A stretch of 64,000 nucleotides of DNA from Ancistrus triradiatus (lineage: Eukaryota > Chordata > Actinopteri > Siluriformes > Loricariidae). This document shows positions 25,901-40,075 of the stretch, piece by piece; positions within the stretch are counted from its first letter, which is position 1, and each line of letters starts with the position of its first letter. A program made the translations under genes and the position numbers. The notes under the pieces were generated by a model that saw nothing but the letters and a program-made list of their open reading frames with translations, was not told the origin of the DNA and did no database searches. Where the stretch lies: contig JAJAGP010000441.1 in assembly GCA_025084515.1 (NCBI GenBank), forward strand, positions 124,001 through 188,000, given 5' to 3'.

Positions 25901-28900
25901 TTTTCCTCTGTTTATCCGGGCCTATTTACAGCAGTGTTGCCAGATCTTGTGAGAGAAACAAGCAACCCGATCTAAGGAAACAAGCCCAAAAGAAGCAACC
26001 GTTTCAATATATAATATATCAAAAACAACTGGTCAACAAAAATGAGGAATTAATAAATGAATACAAGAGAATTAAAGACTTTGCAAATAATTAACTGGTT
26101 AAGTAATTATATCAGTGATAGCCCACTAGAAAGAGAAAAAGTGCATCATTGATGGACGCCGCCCAAGGAGGTTGGGTCCCTTTTTGAGTCTTGGTCCTCC
26201 CAAGGTCTCTTCCTCATAAGACTTAGGGAGTTTTTCCTTTCCACTGTCGCCCTAGGCTTGCTCAATTTGGGATTGGACGTAGATATTAGGAGATAATCTA
26301 AACTTGTAAAGTTGCTTTGAGACAATGCTCCATTGTAAAAAGCGCTATATAAATAGATCTGACTTGACTTGACTTGACTATCAGATCAGCTGCAGAGTTT
26401 TGATTTGTTTAGGGAAGGGGAGGAGTGAACGGATTTGTGGATGGAATGTGCAAACTAGCAGTTTTATTAGACAGGAATAGTGGAGAGAGACAGGATCTGG
26501 GAGCAAGCCCAAATAAGCAACTACACTTTAGAAATAAGATCCCCACCAAAAAATCAACTCTGCGACTATCGATATTTATAAGTGACTTATCAGGAAAAAA
26601 AAGCCCAAAGTCGCTTTTTGTACATTTGCAGCCCATACACAAGCAGTAGTTGACTTAAGGAACATGGATACAACAAGGTAGAGGTGAAGCCGTCCCAGTA
26701 AACATGATAACAAGGCTGGAAGCCAATAAGAAAGCCCTTTGGACAACATCAATTAAGGTAGATTGGGTTTGGAAGAATCCAGGATAAAATATAAACCATG
26801 GAAAAAGTCTCCCCCTTCTCAATAAGACTGAATTTTATGGAGCTTACCATGTCCGTGTCCATGTTAATTTATACCCTCCCTCACCTAAGACGAGGTCTCC
26901 ATTCTTCCCTCTTCGTGGATTTAGCAGGTCATTTTTGCTCTTCTTCAAGTGGGGCGTCTTCTTGAATCCTGTATGGCACTTATAACACAATAAAACAGTG
27001 TTTAATTACATTGTAGATCAACAAAAAGGTATCCGTAAGCTTCCCTGAAAATTAGAACTCAGTTAACACGAAATTTGTGACCAAATGTCCAAATGACTGT
27101 GTTCGAAATAGATCTCTACCCTTCAGGGTCGTTTAAGACCTGACTTTCTCTACAGGGCCCTCCAGGTTTACCAATAAACATTTAAAGGTCAATGGGGAGG
27201 AAAAAACAGTATAGGTTGATATGTAAGCTATGTGTCTATATATACATTGATGTGTAAGGCCTGCTAAGGGTAATTTTAATCATGTTCTTTGCGTTAGTCA
27301 AGCAAGTCACATACCTAATATACAAATCACCCCACACCGTCCTCAGCATCTCCTTCCCGCTGCCATATAGTCACATCCCCTTCTCTTTTTCCCCCGGAAG
27401 TTCCCGTCTCTTTCCATCAATTGCTCCCCTCCCGGAAGGGGGACGGGCGTAAGTCATCGCTTCCAGATACGTACTCATCAAATGGCATCCTGTCACACCG
27501 TCATTGTCCTCATCAGCCAGGGATCAACTTCTTCCTGTGTTTTTCCTCTCAAAAGAAGCGCGCATAAAGAGGGTCACACCCCAAGCTTCTGAGATGCAAT
27601 ACATTTTGAAAACAACTCAATGTGGGCCTCTATAGTTTTATAGCATAGTACTGTTGCTTCCCCCCCTTGAGCAAGACCCTTAAAATAAAACCCCACAACT
27701 GCTTGTACTGTAATACTTCCCCCCACTTGTTTTGTTTCATCCTGGTCTTCTTCTGCATCCATCAATGTTTGAATGTAAAAAGTCTAGAGGTACAGTGCTT
27801 GCCTGATATCCCGTCCCGAAGCATTTGCGTTGACCTGCAACTCCCTTCCCTGGCACATGTCAGGGATTATCGAAAGGAAATGAGCATTAACAAACCTGAC
27901 CATACTCAAAATTGTTAGTATGTTTATACTGCAGCAAATTTTATGTGGAAATTTCAAAACTCATCCCTGCTTTACAAATCCACTCCAGGGGTAATCCATT
28001 ACGCCTCTCTCTCGATCTGCTGCTGGCCGTCCTCAGCTTCAGAAACCTCGCTCCTGTTCTCCACCCCGCTCTCCTCTCTTTAGCAAACTCACTGTGTACC
28101 CACCCACACACACAACAAACGAACGTGGATAAAACACGCATACGCGGTACAAAATGTAGAATGTATAGCGCGTAACTCTGGTAGGTGTCAGTAGAACTGT
28201 CCTTGGACAGATAAACAAGAATCTCTTAAACCCAGCAGCACACCCAGTACCAGGTTGACAGGAAGAAGGATCCGATGATGATGAGAGGGACAAATGTACA
28301 TCCATTTATAAGCACTTCCCGAGGCATCGTTTGCTCTTGAAACGGCACACAAAGAACTCAATGAACAACGCCACATCTCTCTCAGACTGTACCCCAACTG
28401 GCACCCAATGATAATAATTATGTTTTTTCAATCACAATAATTTATACCTGCCAATTGCTTGTGGCAACGATTCATCAGAACTAGTATGCTTTGTTTGGCC
28501 AGTACAGGATAGCAGGATTTGAAATATTAAACAAAGAAGGCAGTAAGACAAAAGCATATTTTAAAAAGAATCAGCAAACCAGGACAACTGAATATAATAA
28601 GGATAGAGATCATTTTTTTCCAAGGACTTCCAGTAAGGTAAGTGCAGTTACTGTATCCTAATAGGCTAGCTGTTCCTGTGGAGATCAGGTTGCATTCCAA
28701 TAACCAGGTTCTGATCAGGCATTAAAAGTATTTTTATAATTTAAATTGGATCAAGCAGGTGTGGGTTAAAAACAAGCCATCCCACTCAGCACAAGCTTGC
28801 CCACACCTACCAGACTCAACGCCGTGTGTGACTTAGCCTCCCGCTGTTATAACCGTATTGCTTTGTAACTCTGCGTTTGGGGGGTGTCTAACATGACATG

Positions 28901-31900
28901 ACACCCACAATGATCAGAGGGTTTTTGCTCATGCTTAGAAGAACCCTGGGTTTCCTCAATCATCTGCATGTGTCTCAGAGTAAAAGTGCAGAAGCTTCAT
29001 TGTTTGCTCTGTTTAATACAAGACCATTCACGGCTTGTCCATGTTCAGAATATAAGGGTTAGGTCAGGCCCACTCGACGGACCAGAGGACGCTCGGCCTA
29101 CGTCCACACCCCTTGGCAAATTCGACAGCCTGCAGATGGCACGTGAGGATGGGCACTGCAAACTGGCTGCCATCTTGTGTGGCGCTGCTCCATTGGTCGC
29201 CTCCTGAGAGGCCACAGGAAGGAGCGTAAAACGCAGCAGAGATGACAATAAACAAAAGGGCTTTTTGTGGATGTGATATGGTTTTAATGCTCTCTGTCAA
29301 CCCTGTCGTCATAATGCATCATAAAGCGTTTGTCATGTGTAAATCATGCACAGTACATTAGTGGTATTTATTGGGAAACCACAGAATTTGTACGCCGTTT
29401 GAATTTTTTACCCCATGTTACCAAAAAATATTGTGACTTCGAACATGACATGGGCTCCCTAAACGAAACACTCGATGCGATGCACGTATATATATACTAA
29501 ATCTTTCATCGCCTCCGTTCTTTTACTTTCTAATTTTCTGCCAATAACTGTTCTGCTTTCCTGCTCGCTGAATCCTTTGCTTTCTCCATCACTCTTTCTC
29601 TCTCCATCTGCATGTCTGGGATTTCTGAGAGCCCTCGTATGTACTGCAGCATTTTTGGCCATTAAAATTTCATCGGTTTCTTCCTCAGCAACTATAAGAA
29701 TAACTCCGGCTGAACATGGCCTGATGATAAATATAGAGCCTGGTTCATGGGGGTTGACAGACACAAAGACAGGAGAGAAATGACAGAGGTGGTTAAAACA
29801 GAAAGCAGGAAGCAGAAACAAGGAACGGAGGGAGGATAGTGCATACAGATACAGCTACATATTTTTAATCAGCTACTGTATATGCCAGACCGGAACCTTT
29901 CTAATTGCACATACCTTGGATCCAGTGCAGATCCAGCAATTACACAGAGCAGTTACAGTAAACCTGGATTACTTTAGCTTTCTTTCTCTCCCATGACTTA
30001 GTGCTATGTGTATGCTCTCAAAAGATCATCTACAGAATAACAACATCCAGTAACTCCTTAGGTCACATACATAAACCTGTAAAGACTTAAATAAAGGTCT
30101 CGTTGTCAGTCATGGCCATATTGATCAATTTTAAATTTATTAAAACTGATCAATGCTTCTCCTTTGTCTTTATGGGGTCTTGCTGTTGGACCTTGTTATT
30201 GGCAGCCAGGTAGTGAAATGCTATGTAACGACAATTAAATATGTGCATTAAAGCAGGTTTTGGTAGAGTTTTTGGAAGCTGTAAATCTCCTTAAGCAGAG
30301 CCATTGAATGCAGTGTTCACCATAACCCCAGTCAGTAAATGTATGAGAGTTCAGTGCATTAATATGGCTTATCCATCACTATGGATCCTACTCTCACTGC
30401 ACTTCATACATTTGCATTGTCCAAACATTTAATCCAAACATTGGATTGCAAAATATTTCAATAATAATACTTTAAACATATAAAGAGCTGAAGACAAAAA
30501 CAAACTCCTTTATGTCCTTAACATAGTTTCCTTCCCATTACTCCTGTACAGTACACACACTTACTATTACTTATCTGTACACCAAATAAGCATCCCTAAA
30601 CACGTTTTTAGTTTGGAATGCTGGAATTCAGAGTAAGATAAAATATATTTACATTAAAAAATGTTAAACTGATCAGTTGGACCTGACTGACGGCTCATCT
30701 AGCTGCTGCTGTATAGTGAAGAGATCAGAAGAAAAGAGTAAGTCAGAAATGGTTAGGAACGGGCAGGCTGGGCTTCAGTGATAAGAGCATGAGCTGCTGC
30801 TGCTGCTGCTGATGCACCTTCTCTCTTTTATATTTCAATAAGAAAATGAGATTTTTCTTACTGTAGAGCAGCAGAGATACACGCCATGCAGATTAAGCCA
30901 TTCGCAGTATATTGGATTTATTTGGGCGTTCCATGGGGGGATTGGTCTAGCTGATATTAAGGGTCTGGAAGTGTCAGCAGAATGAGGAATGTGATGTTTC
31001 CTTCATCATATCTGCGATAAATTGTTAGTGACGATAAGCAAACAGGATAAATGATGTCGAAAAACTCCTAGTGTACTCTGGCATACAAATTTTCAGTGTA
31101 ATCACACTAATTATTTTGGATCAGCGACGCAAAACCAGAGCAAGTTTCCAGATTACCAGTGAACCTGCAGCTAGCCTTAACTTGCCATTTTACTCACATA
31201 GTAGAGGAGGTCGGTCCAGCCCTCCATGGTGATGCACTGGAAAACAGTGAGCACAGCGAACAGGATGTTGTCAAACTGCGTGATGCCATAGTTGGGTCCA
31301 AGCCAGTACTTCCTACAGGTTGTACCATTTGGACAGAGACGAGAGGGAGGCTCGGTCCCACATGGAAACTCCTCCCGAATTTCATCTACCAGAACCAGAC
31401 AGGAACATCATAACTCACTTTTGTATGCTGGATTTATACTGTTAATATCTGCACTGTATGTACAGTCCTGTGCAAAACTCTTAGGCCACCATTAGATTTG
31501 CTGTTTTACCAATGGTATAATGACCATATATAACATTTTGTCAATGACCGGAACCAAAAATTTCAAACTTGGATTCGTCACTCCATAATCCTCTTTTCCA
31601 CTGACCTTCATTTAGCATATTTTCACTGTTCCCCTTTCAAAAAAAGTGGTTTCTTGGATGTTACCCTTCCAAAAAGAGCATTCCTGATCGAGCTTAGGTC
31701 AACTTTGGCATCCCGATGAAGCTGCCAGATGCTGCTATTGCTTTAGTGTAACAGACAATCACTTAGAGATAAATACTTGCCAGTGTAGCCCATAGAAGCT
31801 GTTTTTTTATGTATTTTTGAGTCCAATGGGCACAATGCAGCACCCACATTAAGGGGCAGTTAGAGTTGCCAATCCATCTACCGACATGTTTTTGGACAGG

Positions 31901-34900
31901 AAGTGCAGACACATTCCAAAATCCAATAAGACAGCTACTGTAGGGTCCCTGGAGCCTTTTAGTACCACCGGTACCTGTTAAAATGGATCCCCTTTGTTTT
32001 GAGCTCTTAATATTCTCTAATCTAAGAACACATGGCTATTCTTGTTCAGAGACGATGGAACATTGAATGTATTGACTGTTCATTTAGTCACTCAAACCCA
32101 CTGATTTTTGAGGTCATGCTAAATGCTCGTGTTTATTCTTAATGTCTGGGCTGCATTGGAGACCATGAGGTCAACACAGTGACATTCAGTAACACCTCAA
32201 TCACTAGCAGGACAGAGCGGCTTACTTGTGAAGTTATCGAAGCAGGTAGTGTGAAATTTGCCAATGTAGAACTCAAGGCCAATGATGGCGAACATGAGGA
32301 TGGCGAAGAAGAGCAGCAGGCCAATCTGCAGCAGAGGGATCATGGCCTTCATGATGGACTTGAGCACCACCTGCAGGCCTGGAAGTCAGACAGACAGACG
32401 TTTGATTACAATTTCAGTTAAACTGTTTCTACTTTATATGAGTCACTGAGGCTAAATTCACATCGAAATAAGGACACTGGTGTCTCACTGAATAAAATCT
32501 GCACTCTGATTGGATGACAGGGGAAAACAAGTTCCTGCTCTTCTCGTTCGGTATCCAATCATTTCGTGGGACTGTGGTAGCCTAGCGGTTAAGCTACTGG
32601 ACTATGGACCAGAAGGTCCAGGGTTCAAATCCCAGCTCTGCCAAGCTGCCACTGTTGGTCCTTGAGCAAGGCCCTTAATCCACAATTGCTTGGACTGTAA
32701 GACTGTACCAATTGTAAGTCGCTCTGGATAAGGGCGTCTGCTAAATGCTGTAAATGTAAATCAATGAACGTGTTTTATTTTGAATAGTCTGTTAAGATTT
32801 GCATTATTGCCTTTTCACTTTACTCAGTTAGTATAGTTTAGGATAGTGTTTTTGTAGTTTTTGAGGGCAGACTGAAATGTTATTATTATGTTTTCACATT
32901 TAATAATAAAAATGGATAGAATGGATTTTGTTGGTTATATTCAGTTGACTATGTAGTGATTCTGATTAAGAAGGGAAACAGGGAAGAAGGGAAACAGAAT
33001 CATCACCAATATAATAATGATTATATATAAATATATATTATTTAATGTCGTAGCTTAGCGGTTAAGGTACTGGACTATAGACCAGAAGGTCAAGGGTTCA
33101 AATCCCATCTCTGCCAAGCTGTTGACCTACAAGACCCTTAACCCAAAATTGCTTCGATTGAAAGATGCATCAACTGTAAGTTGCTCTGGATAAGGGCATC
33201 TGCTAAGTTACCTAAATGTAAAGTTATATTTTACAAAATATATTAATAAAAATAATGAAAATGATAAGAGTGAAACATATACTGTATATTAATAACACTA
33301 GCTATTAATATATAGAATGTGAAGTGAATTACAAACTAATTTAATTTTATCCATTTTCTCCTTTTTATTCTTGTATGAAAAAATCTTAATCTGGTTTCGG
33401 TCTCGTCTCGGTCTCATTGTTGACTACAACACCAGACACACTGATACTCACTGGGAATCCCTGACACCAGCTTGAGGGGTCGCAGCACTCTGACGGCACG
33501 CAGAGTCCTCAGGTCAAAGTCGGAGCCCACCGTTGAAAGAATTCTGGAAGAGACAAAAACTGAAAATGAGCTCAGGGTCAAAAACCAAGTCATCAAATGT
33601 CATCATTTAGGTTCTTTCATTCAATTCCTTTCAAATATTCCATACCCTTCTAGTGTTTCATTCAGGTGTTACACTGTGTGTCTTCTTTTTCCAAACAGAT
33701 CTTCACTGTAGGTTCAGACCTTTGGATTTACAACCCTGATGTTCTTGGCAGTAATTACAGCACTGCCTGTACTGTGCAGTCACATAAGAGGAGCTTAAGA
33801 AAGAAGTATCTCTCCCCCTAATTGATATTAGTCTTTCAGTAAATGTAATTACAAAAAGAGCCGGAGAGAGGGCTAAACAAAGAGGAGAGGTGCAGCAGAG
33901 ACCTTTGCGCAGTGGGAGGTGGGGATTGGAGAGAGACGCTGAGAAGGCGAAAGAAGGACGGCGGAGCAGTCATTGAAGAGAGATGAAGGCTGAGATTGAG
34001 GAAGAGGAGGTGGCCCTGAATGGGACCATACAGAAGAGCTGACTGCGCACTTTATCGCCACCTTCCACGTTTTTCTATTTTTAGAGGCGTGGGTCGAGTG
34101 CCAATGTTACCTGATTTATACACTTCTCTTTCCCACACTTTCTCTCCGTCAGACACACAACCGAAGATACATAGTAATGATGACAAGAGTGAATGACGGT
34201 TCAGGAACCATGGCTGGCAGAGGATGTGAGTTATAAACAGAAGCAGTGTATTGATCAGCAGGAAACACAGCGGCTCTGCTCCTCACAAACACACACACAC
34301 GCACTTTATTAATATCTTTGTGCGGTATTGTGTGTTACTCTGATTAAATAATCCTAATAGTATCACTCTGTTCCTATACTCAGTATATAGCATACTTTTC
34401 TGATGATATACACGTCTTGCTGGTATACGTTCCTATCAGCAAGACATTTGGTCCCAACATGGTTACACAGATTAATAATGGCTCTAACACTATCAATCAC
34501 ATGAGTAAGAATAATAATAATAATAACCTTTATTTACACTAATCAAACACAACATTGAACGCTCTCAGATGTGAAGTAAATAATGCCTACTGATAGTGTG
34601 ATGATCTGGGCAATATTCTGCTGGGAAACCTTGTGGACGTTACCTTGACACGCACCATCTCCTAAACATTGTTGCAGGCCAAATACGCCCCTTCATGGAC
34701 GTGCCATTCCCTAATAGTAGTGGCCTCTTTCAGCAGGATAATGCTTTATTTTTAAGCCAAAAGTGTTTCTAATACAGCCTAGCAGTCCTCCTCTACTCTG
34801 ATGGCTTTATCTTTTGACTGATCCAAATTAATATTCGAGTTTTAGTTGTGACCTGCAAATATCACTGTGATAAGATCACGTCTACAAATTTTCGGTATCA

Positions 34901-35143
34901 TCCTGCATGGAACAGTCTCATATGAACACTGTGTCCCAGGGGTACGGCTGAATCTATGAATCGATTCACAGCTTAGGATATTGTTATGCACTGTATGGAG
35001 CTCTCTCCTATAGAGTGAGATTAGAGGACAAAGAGATTTCCTCACACACCCAGCTTATTTACAATCGGGTGACACGGCACCAGTCGACTGGAAATCACCT
35101 GACGACCCTCTTCACTCCGTCGTCCATTAATACTGTGTGTGTG

Positions 35144-35208
<65 letters not shown>

Positions 35209-38200
35209 ATGTGGATGTGTTTATGTGTGAGAGAGCACTGGTGAATTAAATAAACTTTAATGTGACACATTCATTCTAAACAGATTACTATATACTTCAG
35301 CTTCTAACTGTTTGGCCTTTAATAATGTTCCAGAACCTTTTTAACAATTAGAGCATACTGCACATTTTTTAAAATAATATCATTATTACAATAGCGAAAA
35401 CAAATATAGCAAGACTATAGACAAAAATGGTTACTTATGTATTATAAAAAAACATTTAATATCTACTATTCAAATATTTAATCAAACAAAGTTATATTTT
35501 ATTCTGGGTGACACAGTCCAGACATCCCCGGATCGATCCTGATCTCGGACTTCGCCTGTGTGAAGTTAGCATGTCAAGTCAAGTCAAGTCAGATTTATTT
35601 ATATAGCGCTTTTTACAATGGAGCATTGTCTCAAAGCAAGTTTAGATTATCTCCTAATAACTACGTCCAATCCCAAATTGAGCAAGCCTAGGGCGACAGT
35701 GGCAAGGAAAAACTCCCTAGTTCTAGGAAGAAACCTTGGGAGGACCAAGACTCAAAAAGGGACCCAACCTCCTTGGGCGGCGTAGATGATAAATCTAAGA
35801 GCGGAACTAAAGTCATGGAGTCAAAGTTCGAATAAAATGTGAAGTATGCACATCGACATTAAGTGGCCCGGGTATGGTGGGGCTGGAGCTGATGACGGAA
35901 GCAGCTTGAGTGGAGCTACAGCAGATGAACATCATCGTGGGGCTGGAACTGCCAGAACACAGCTCGGAGAGAAAACAGAAAATGTAATTAGTTATTGATT
36001 AAGAGCACAGTGTCTATTACCAATCACGGATGCCAAGTGTAGATGAAGACCCCCCGGCATAATTGCTTAGCCGCATAGCTATAAAGAGGAAGAACTTGTA
36101 GGAAACACAGCCAGAGGGATCACATGAGACATTGGCAACCCCACGGGAGGCAGAAGACCGCAACCCAACTCTCTGATCACCATAAGACTCTTTGACTATG
36201 ACCCCCAGCTCTGCCCTTAGTCTAAGGCAAGGATGCCCAAGAGTCAAGATCACGAGGACCGAAGCCCCATTCAGCCAGAGACCGCCCACTCGCACTCCCC
36301 GACTTACGCCCGACTAGCGGACAAGGCAGGCAGGCCCAGACAATGACCCAACTCCCCTGCCCCATTTACCAGAAGCCTGCATCCTGGGTCTAAGCTCTAG
36401 TTCCAAAAGCTGTGTAAATATGTATGATCTTTGCCTAGACTTAAAACTTTGGAGAGTGTCTGAATCTCGAACGAAAGTGGGAAGTTTATTCCATAGTTGG
36501 GGGGCCATGTATGAGAAAGCCTTTCCCCCGGCTGTGACTTTTTTAATTCTAGGAACTAAAAGAAGTCCTGCACCCTGCATGTCCTCGCCATGTCCACATG
36601 GGTTTACTCCGGGTACTCTGGTTTCCTACCTCATTCCAAAGACATGCTTGATTGGTCACTCTGAATTGCCCAGCATGTATGTATGGCATTGCCAGGATCA
36701 TCATCATAAAATCCTGATGGCAACAGAAACAGCAAGAATACTAGCTGCCCAATATGCCAAAGTAGCACAAGAGGAAGTAAAAGTAAAATATTTTATTGAA
36801 AAACAAAGATTATATATAATTTTTAAGGCCGATTTCATATAAAAAAATTAACATATCAATTATTGTACCCTTGCTCAGTTCACACAGTCAGTTTCCATAC
36901 TAGCTTAATCTGATTCAGGGTACTGGGGCCACAAGGTGCAAGGTGGGAGCCAGTCCAATACTGGACCTATGCATCCACACACACTCACACTGAAATTATT
37001 TAGAGACCCCTATTGGCATACAGCATGTCTTTAGAATCTAAGAGGACGCCAAACATACATGGTAGCCTAGTGGTTAAGGTACTGGACTCTGAACTAGAAG
37101 ATCCAGGGTTCAAATCCCACCCCTGCCAAGCTGCAAGAGCAAGACCCTCAACCCACTTGGAGCTTGGAGTGTAAGACTGTACCCATTGTAAGTCGCTCTG
37201 GATAAGGGCGTCTGCTAAATGCTGTAAATGTAAATAGGAGAACATGCAAACTCCGCACAGCCTGGGAAACTGGGGAAACCTGGGATCTCCTGATCTCTCC
37301 TGTACGGTGAGAGCATTTAAATATAAATGATACGTAAGTCCTAAATAAACGTTGATACAACTGAATTACATTTATATTAGGTATGTCCATTGTACTTACA
37401 CTTAGTATTATGTAGTAAATGACACAGAACGTCATAAAAATAGAACCGAAAGACGTTCTGTCTCATGTTAAGAGCTGACGGTGATGCCTCTCAGGTCTGC
37501 GTGCTGCTCCCTGCGTCTCTATAGCAACCAGTGATTCCTCATTCACACCGTTTCTAGAGTTACCAGGCCGTGCTCATTCATAACTGTTGCCATGGCAACA
37601 ACCTTCTTCCGCCATTGATAGAATCACAGCGCTGGCTTGGCGAACAGAGCAGGGGGAGGAGCCTGTTTTATTGATTTATTCTCTGTCACAGCGTCTTTGA
37701 TTCCCGTGATATAAATCAAACTGATGCCCGTTGGGCTTTGAATCATCAGCAATGGGCGGGTCTTACACGCGCTTGCCTTCCCATGCATTGTAGTGTAAGG
37801 AACATGTGCATTATGACTAAGCTTTCCAAATTCTCCACCTTTTAATGCCTCCAAATGAAAATTCGGCAGGGTCTGACACCTTTTCTCAGATGATGAGTAT
37901 AATTACTCATTCTTTCATTGACCAGCGATTGCTCAACGCTCAGCATTGCGGAACTAATGAACAATATCAATAAAAGTAATTTTGGAGAATATGCTGTCGA
38001 TAATGATGGATGGTGAGAAACGTGTTTCTGTAAGATAAATGAAATCGGTGCAACAAATGGAAAAAAATACTCCTAGCTCTACCCATCTACCCATTACCTA
38101 TTTCTCCACATCTTTCCGTTTGCCTTTGTCTATCGTTCTGTTTTTAGAAAATTCAGCTTTGGTCCTTTTCCTCTGTTTTCCTCACGCTGCATTTGACGAT

Positions 38201-39797
38201 CCCTATTAAGAAGCTGATTGAAAGTATAGGGACTGATCTGAGAAAATGGACACAGCCCATCTCCACACAGCGTCTAGTTAAGCAACGTGGGTGAAAGCAT
38301 GAAAATAAAGCCTGAAACGTAAATCTATTTATGCCCAGCTTTAATGAAAAGGCTCTTTCCTAACCTGGAACGCGCTTCTGGCCAGCTCCATGAATCACTA
38401 CATAATAGCTCTATAAATAGCCATTTATTTTTGGATTTATGAGCCCTACAGAGTTGTTATTCCCTAAAATAGACCTACTTAGGTCACAAGAAAAATGTGA
38501 GGTAGAAGCAGCCAAAAATGGAGCCACCAAAATTAATCACAGTTCCTCTCTTATGAAGCACAGGCACTCTGATGATCCATTTTTGCCAGGCAGAGCAGGG
38601 CAGCGCATTACTGTTTCGTACGTCTAATAAAACATTTGTTTACTGATTCTGCTGCTAACTGTACCAAAGTACATGTGCTGCTTACACTATTATCATCTAA
38701 AAATGAAAGCTGTATAATCCTGTATTCACTGTACTTTGACTGTATGATGACAATCTGATAAAACACATCAATTTTGTATTTTGAATTTCGAAGAAGGCTT
38801 GTCGAGAACCCAAAACAACGAGTACGTAGCAAATTGTTCCATAAGGAATAATGTAAATTGAATGAATCCGTTCCAGATCCCCAGAAAATCCACACTATAT
38901 AAGGCATTACATGCCCGACAAATATCATATACTATGATAAGTAATGATAAGTAAGTAAGTTGAACACTTACATTAACCTACAGTTGGTCAAAATCATTAA
39001 CACAAAGCTTAATTCATAATAAAGTGTTGAAACATCTCATGTAATGTACTGAGTAATGGCTTGCAAGTGAAAAGTTAAAGCAAAACACTTACTCTATTGG
39101 TGAACTCAAGGTGCCAGCATTGCTGCTAATTCTAACTGCAGCCTGTGTTCTGGAGCATTCAGTTCCTGTTTCTGTTTTGGTTGGCTGTCAATACAACCCT
39201 TTTTAAGACCCGTGCACTAAAAATATAGTGCTGTAGATGTAACGGAGATCTGCACTGAGCAATTTCTATTGTGAATCTGAATCACTTAATCACTGTGTAC
39301 TGAATCGTGAATCGTGAATCGAATTTCGGCTGAAATGAGTCAGGCAGCTCGACTCATAGAAGTCTAAGCGAGTGCGCCGAGTACCGAGCAAACGAGAACC
39401 GAGACAATTTTTTCTAGTCAAAATGCGTCGAGAACCGAATTCGACCAGGTCCAAGGTGGCCGAGAAGCGAGGTACAACTGACTTATAGATATTCGTGCTT
39501 GAAACAAGCCCAGGCTTTACTGAGCCTACATGTGCTGGAGGAGATACAATGTGATTTTGAGCCGTCTAAGCAATATTTGCACAGCTGACGTCATTTCAGC
39601 ATCACACAGCTCTCCTACTGCCAGTGCGGATGCAAACCAAAAAAAGGCCTTTAACAAATGTTGTTCTTGGGGGAGCTCTGTGGGGGGTACGTCCTCCCAA
39701 GTTAGTCCCTAGAGCTGTTTGGTGCGAAGGCACCTATAGTCAATTATGTAGAATGGATGTCCATTTAATTTTAGCCATAATTCTTTGTGTGTGTGTG

Positions 39798-39833
<36 letters not shown>

Positions 39834-40025
39834 TGTGTGTGTGTGTCTGGTCCTATCAAAGGACTAGGCCAGAGGTGTTGAGAGGGGGCCAAAACGTTTC
39901 ATCTTCAAAAAGCTGCAAAGCTGAAAGACACATCCGCCATTTACCTACACACACCAAAGAGAGGGCTGGAGGACAGCTGTGCGGTGGCTGTGCGAGAGAG
40001 AAAGCAAGCAAGTGTGAAAGAGTGC

Positions 40026-40075
<50 letters not shown>

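Larger units (their letters stand above)
25249..26884 (-). other. Intron 10, 1.6 kb
   Basis: It contains a SINE copy (25399-25590) and a LINE 3' tail (26151-26380). The rest shows nothing recognisable, and base accuracy here is doubtful. Confidence 0.55.

Noticed and set aside
22639..28335. A processed or duplicated pseudogene for exons 7-16.
   Set aside because: Introns and exon order are kept, each exon occurs once, and the flanking exons are intact. Assembly error explains it better, although reads are needed to be sure.
32571..32650. A functional tRNA gene at the SINE heads.
   Set aside because: A- and B-box-like words are present, but I see no cloverleaf with paired acceptor stem; the copies are dispersed SINEs.
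36420..36842. A 140-codon plus-strand open frame as a gene.
   Set aside because: It is the complement of the LINE polymerase C-terminus on the minus strand.
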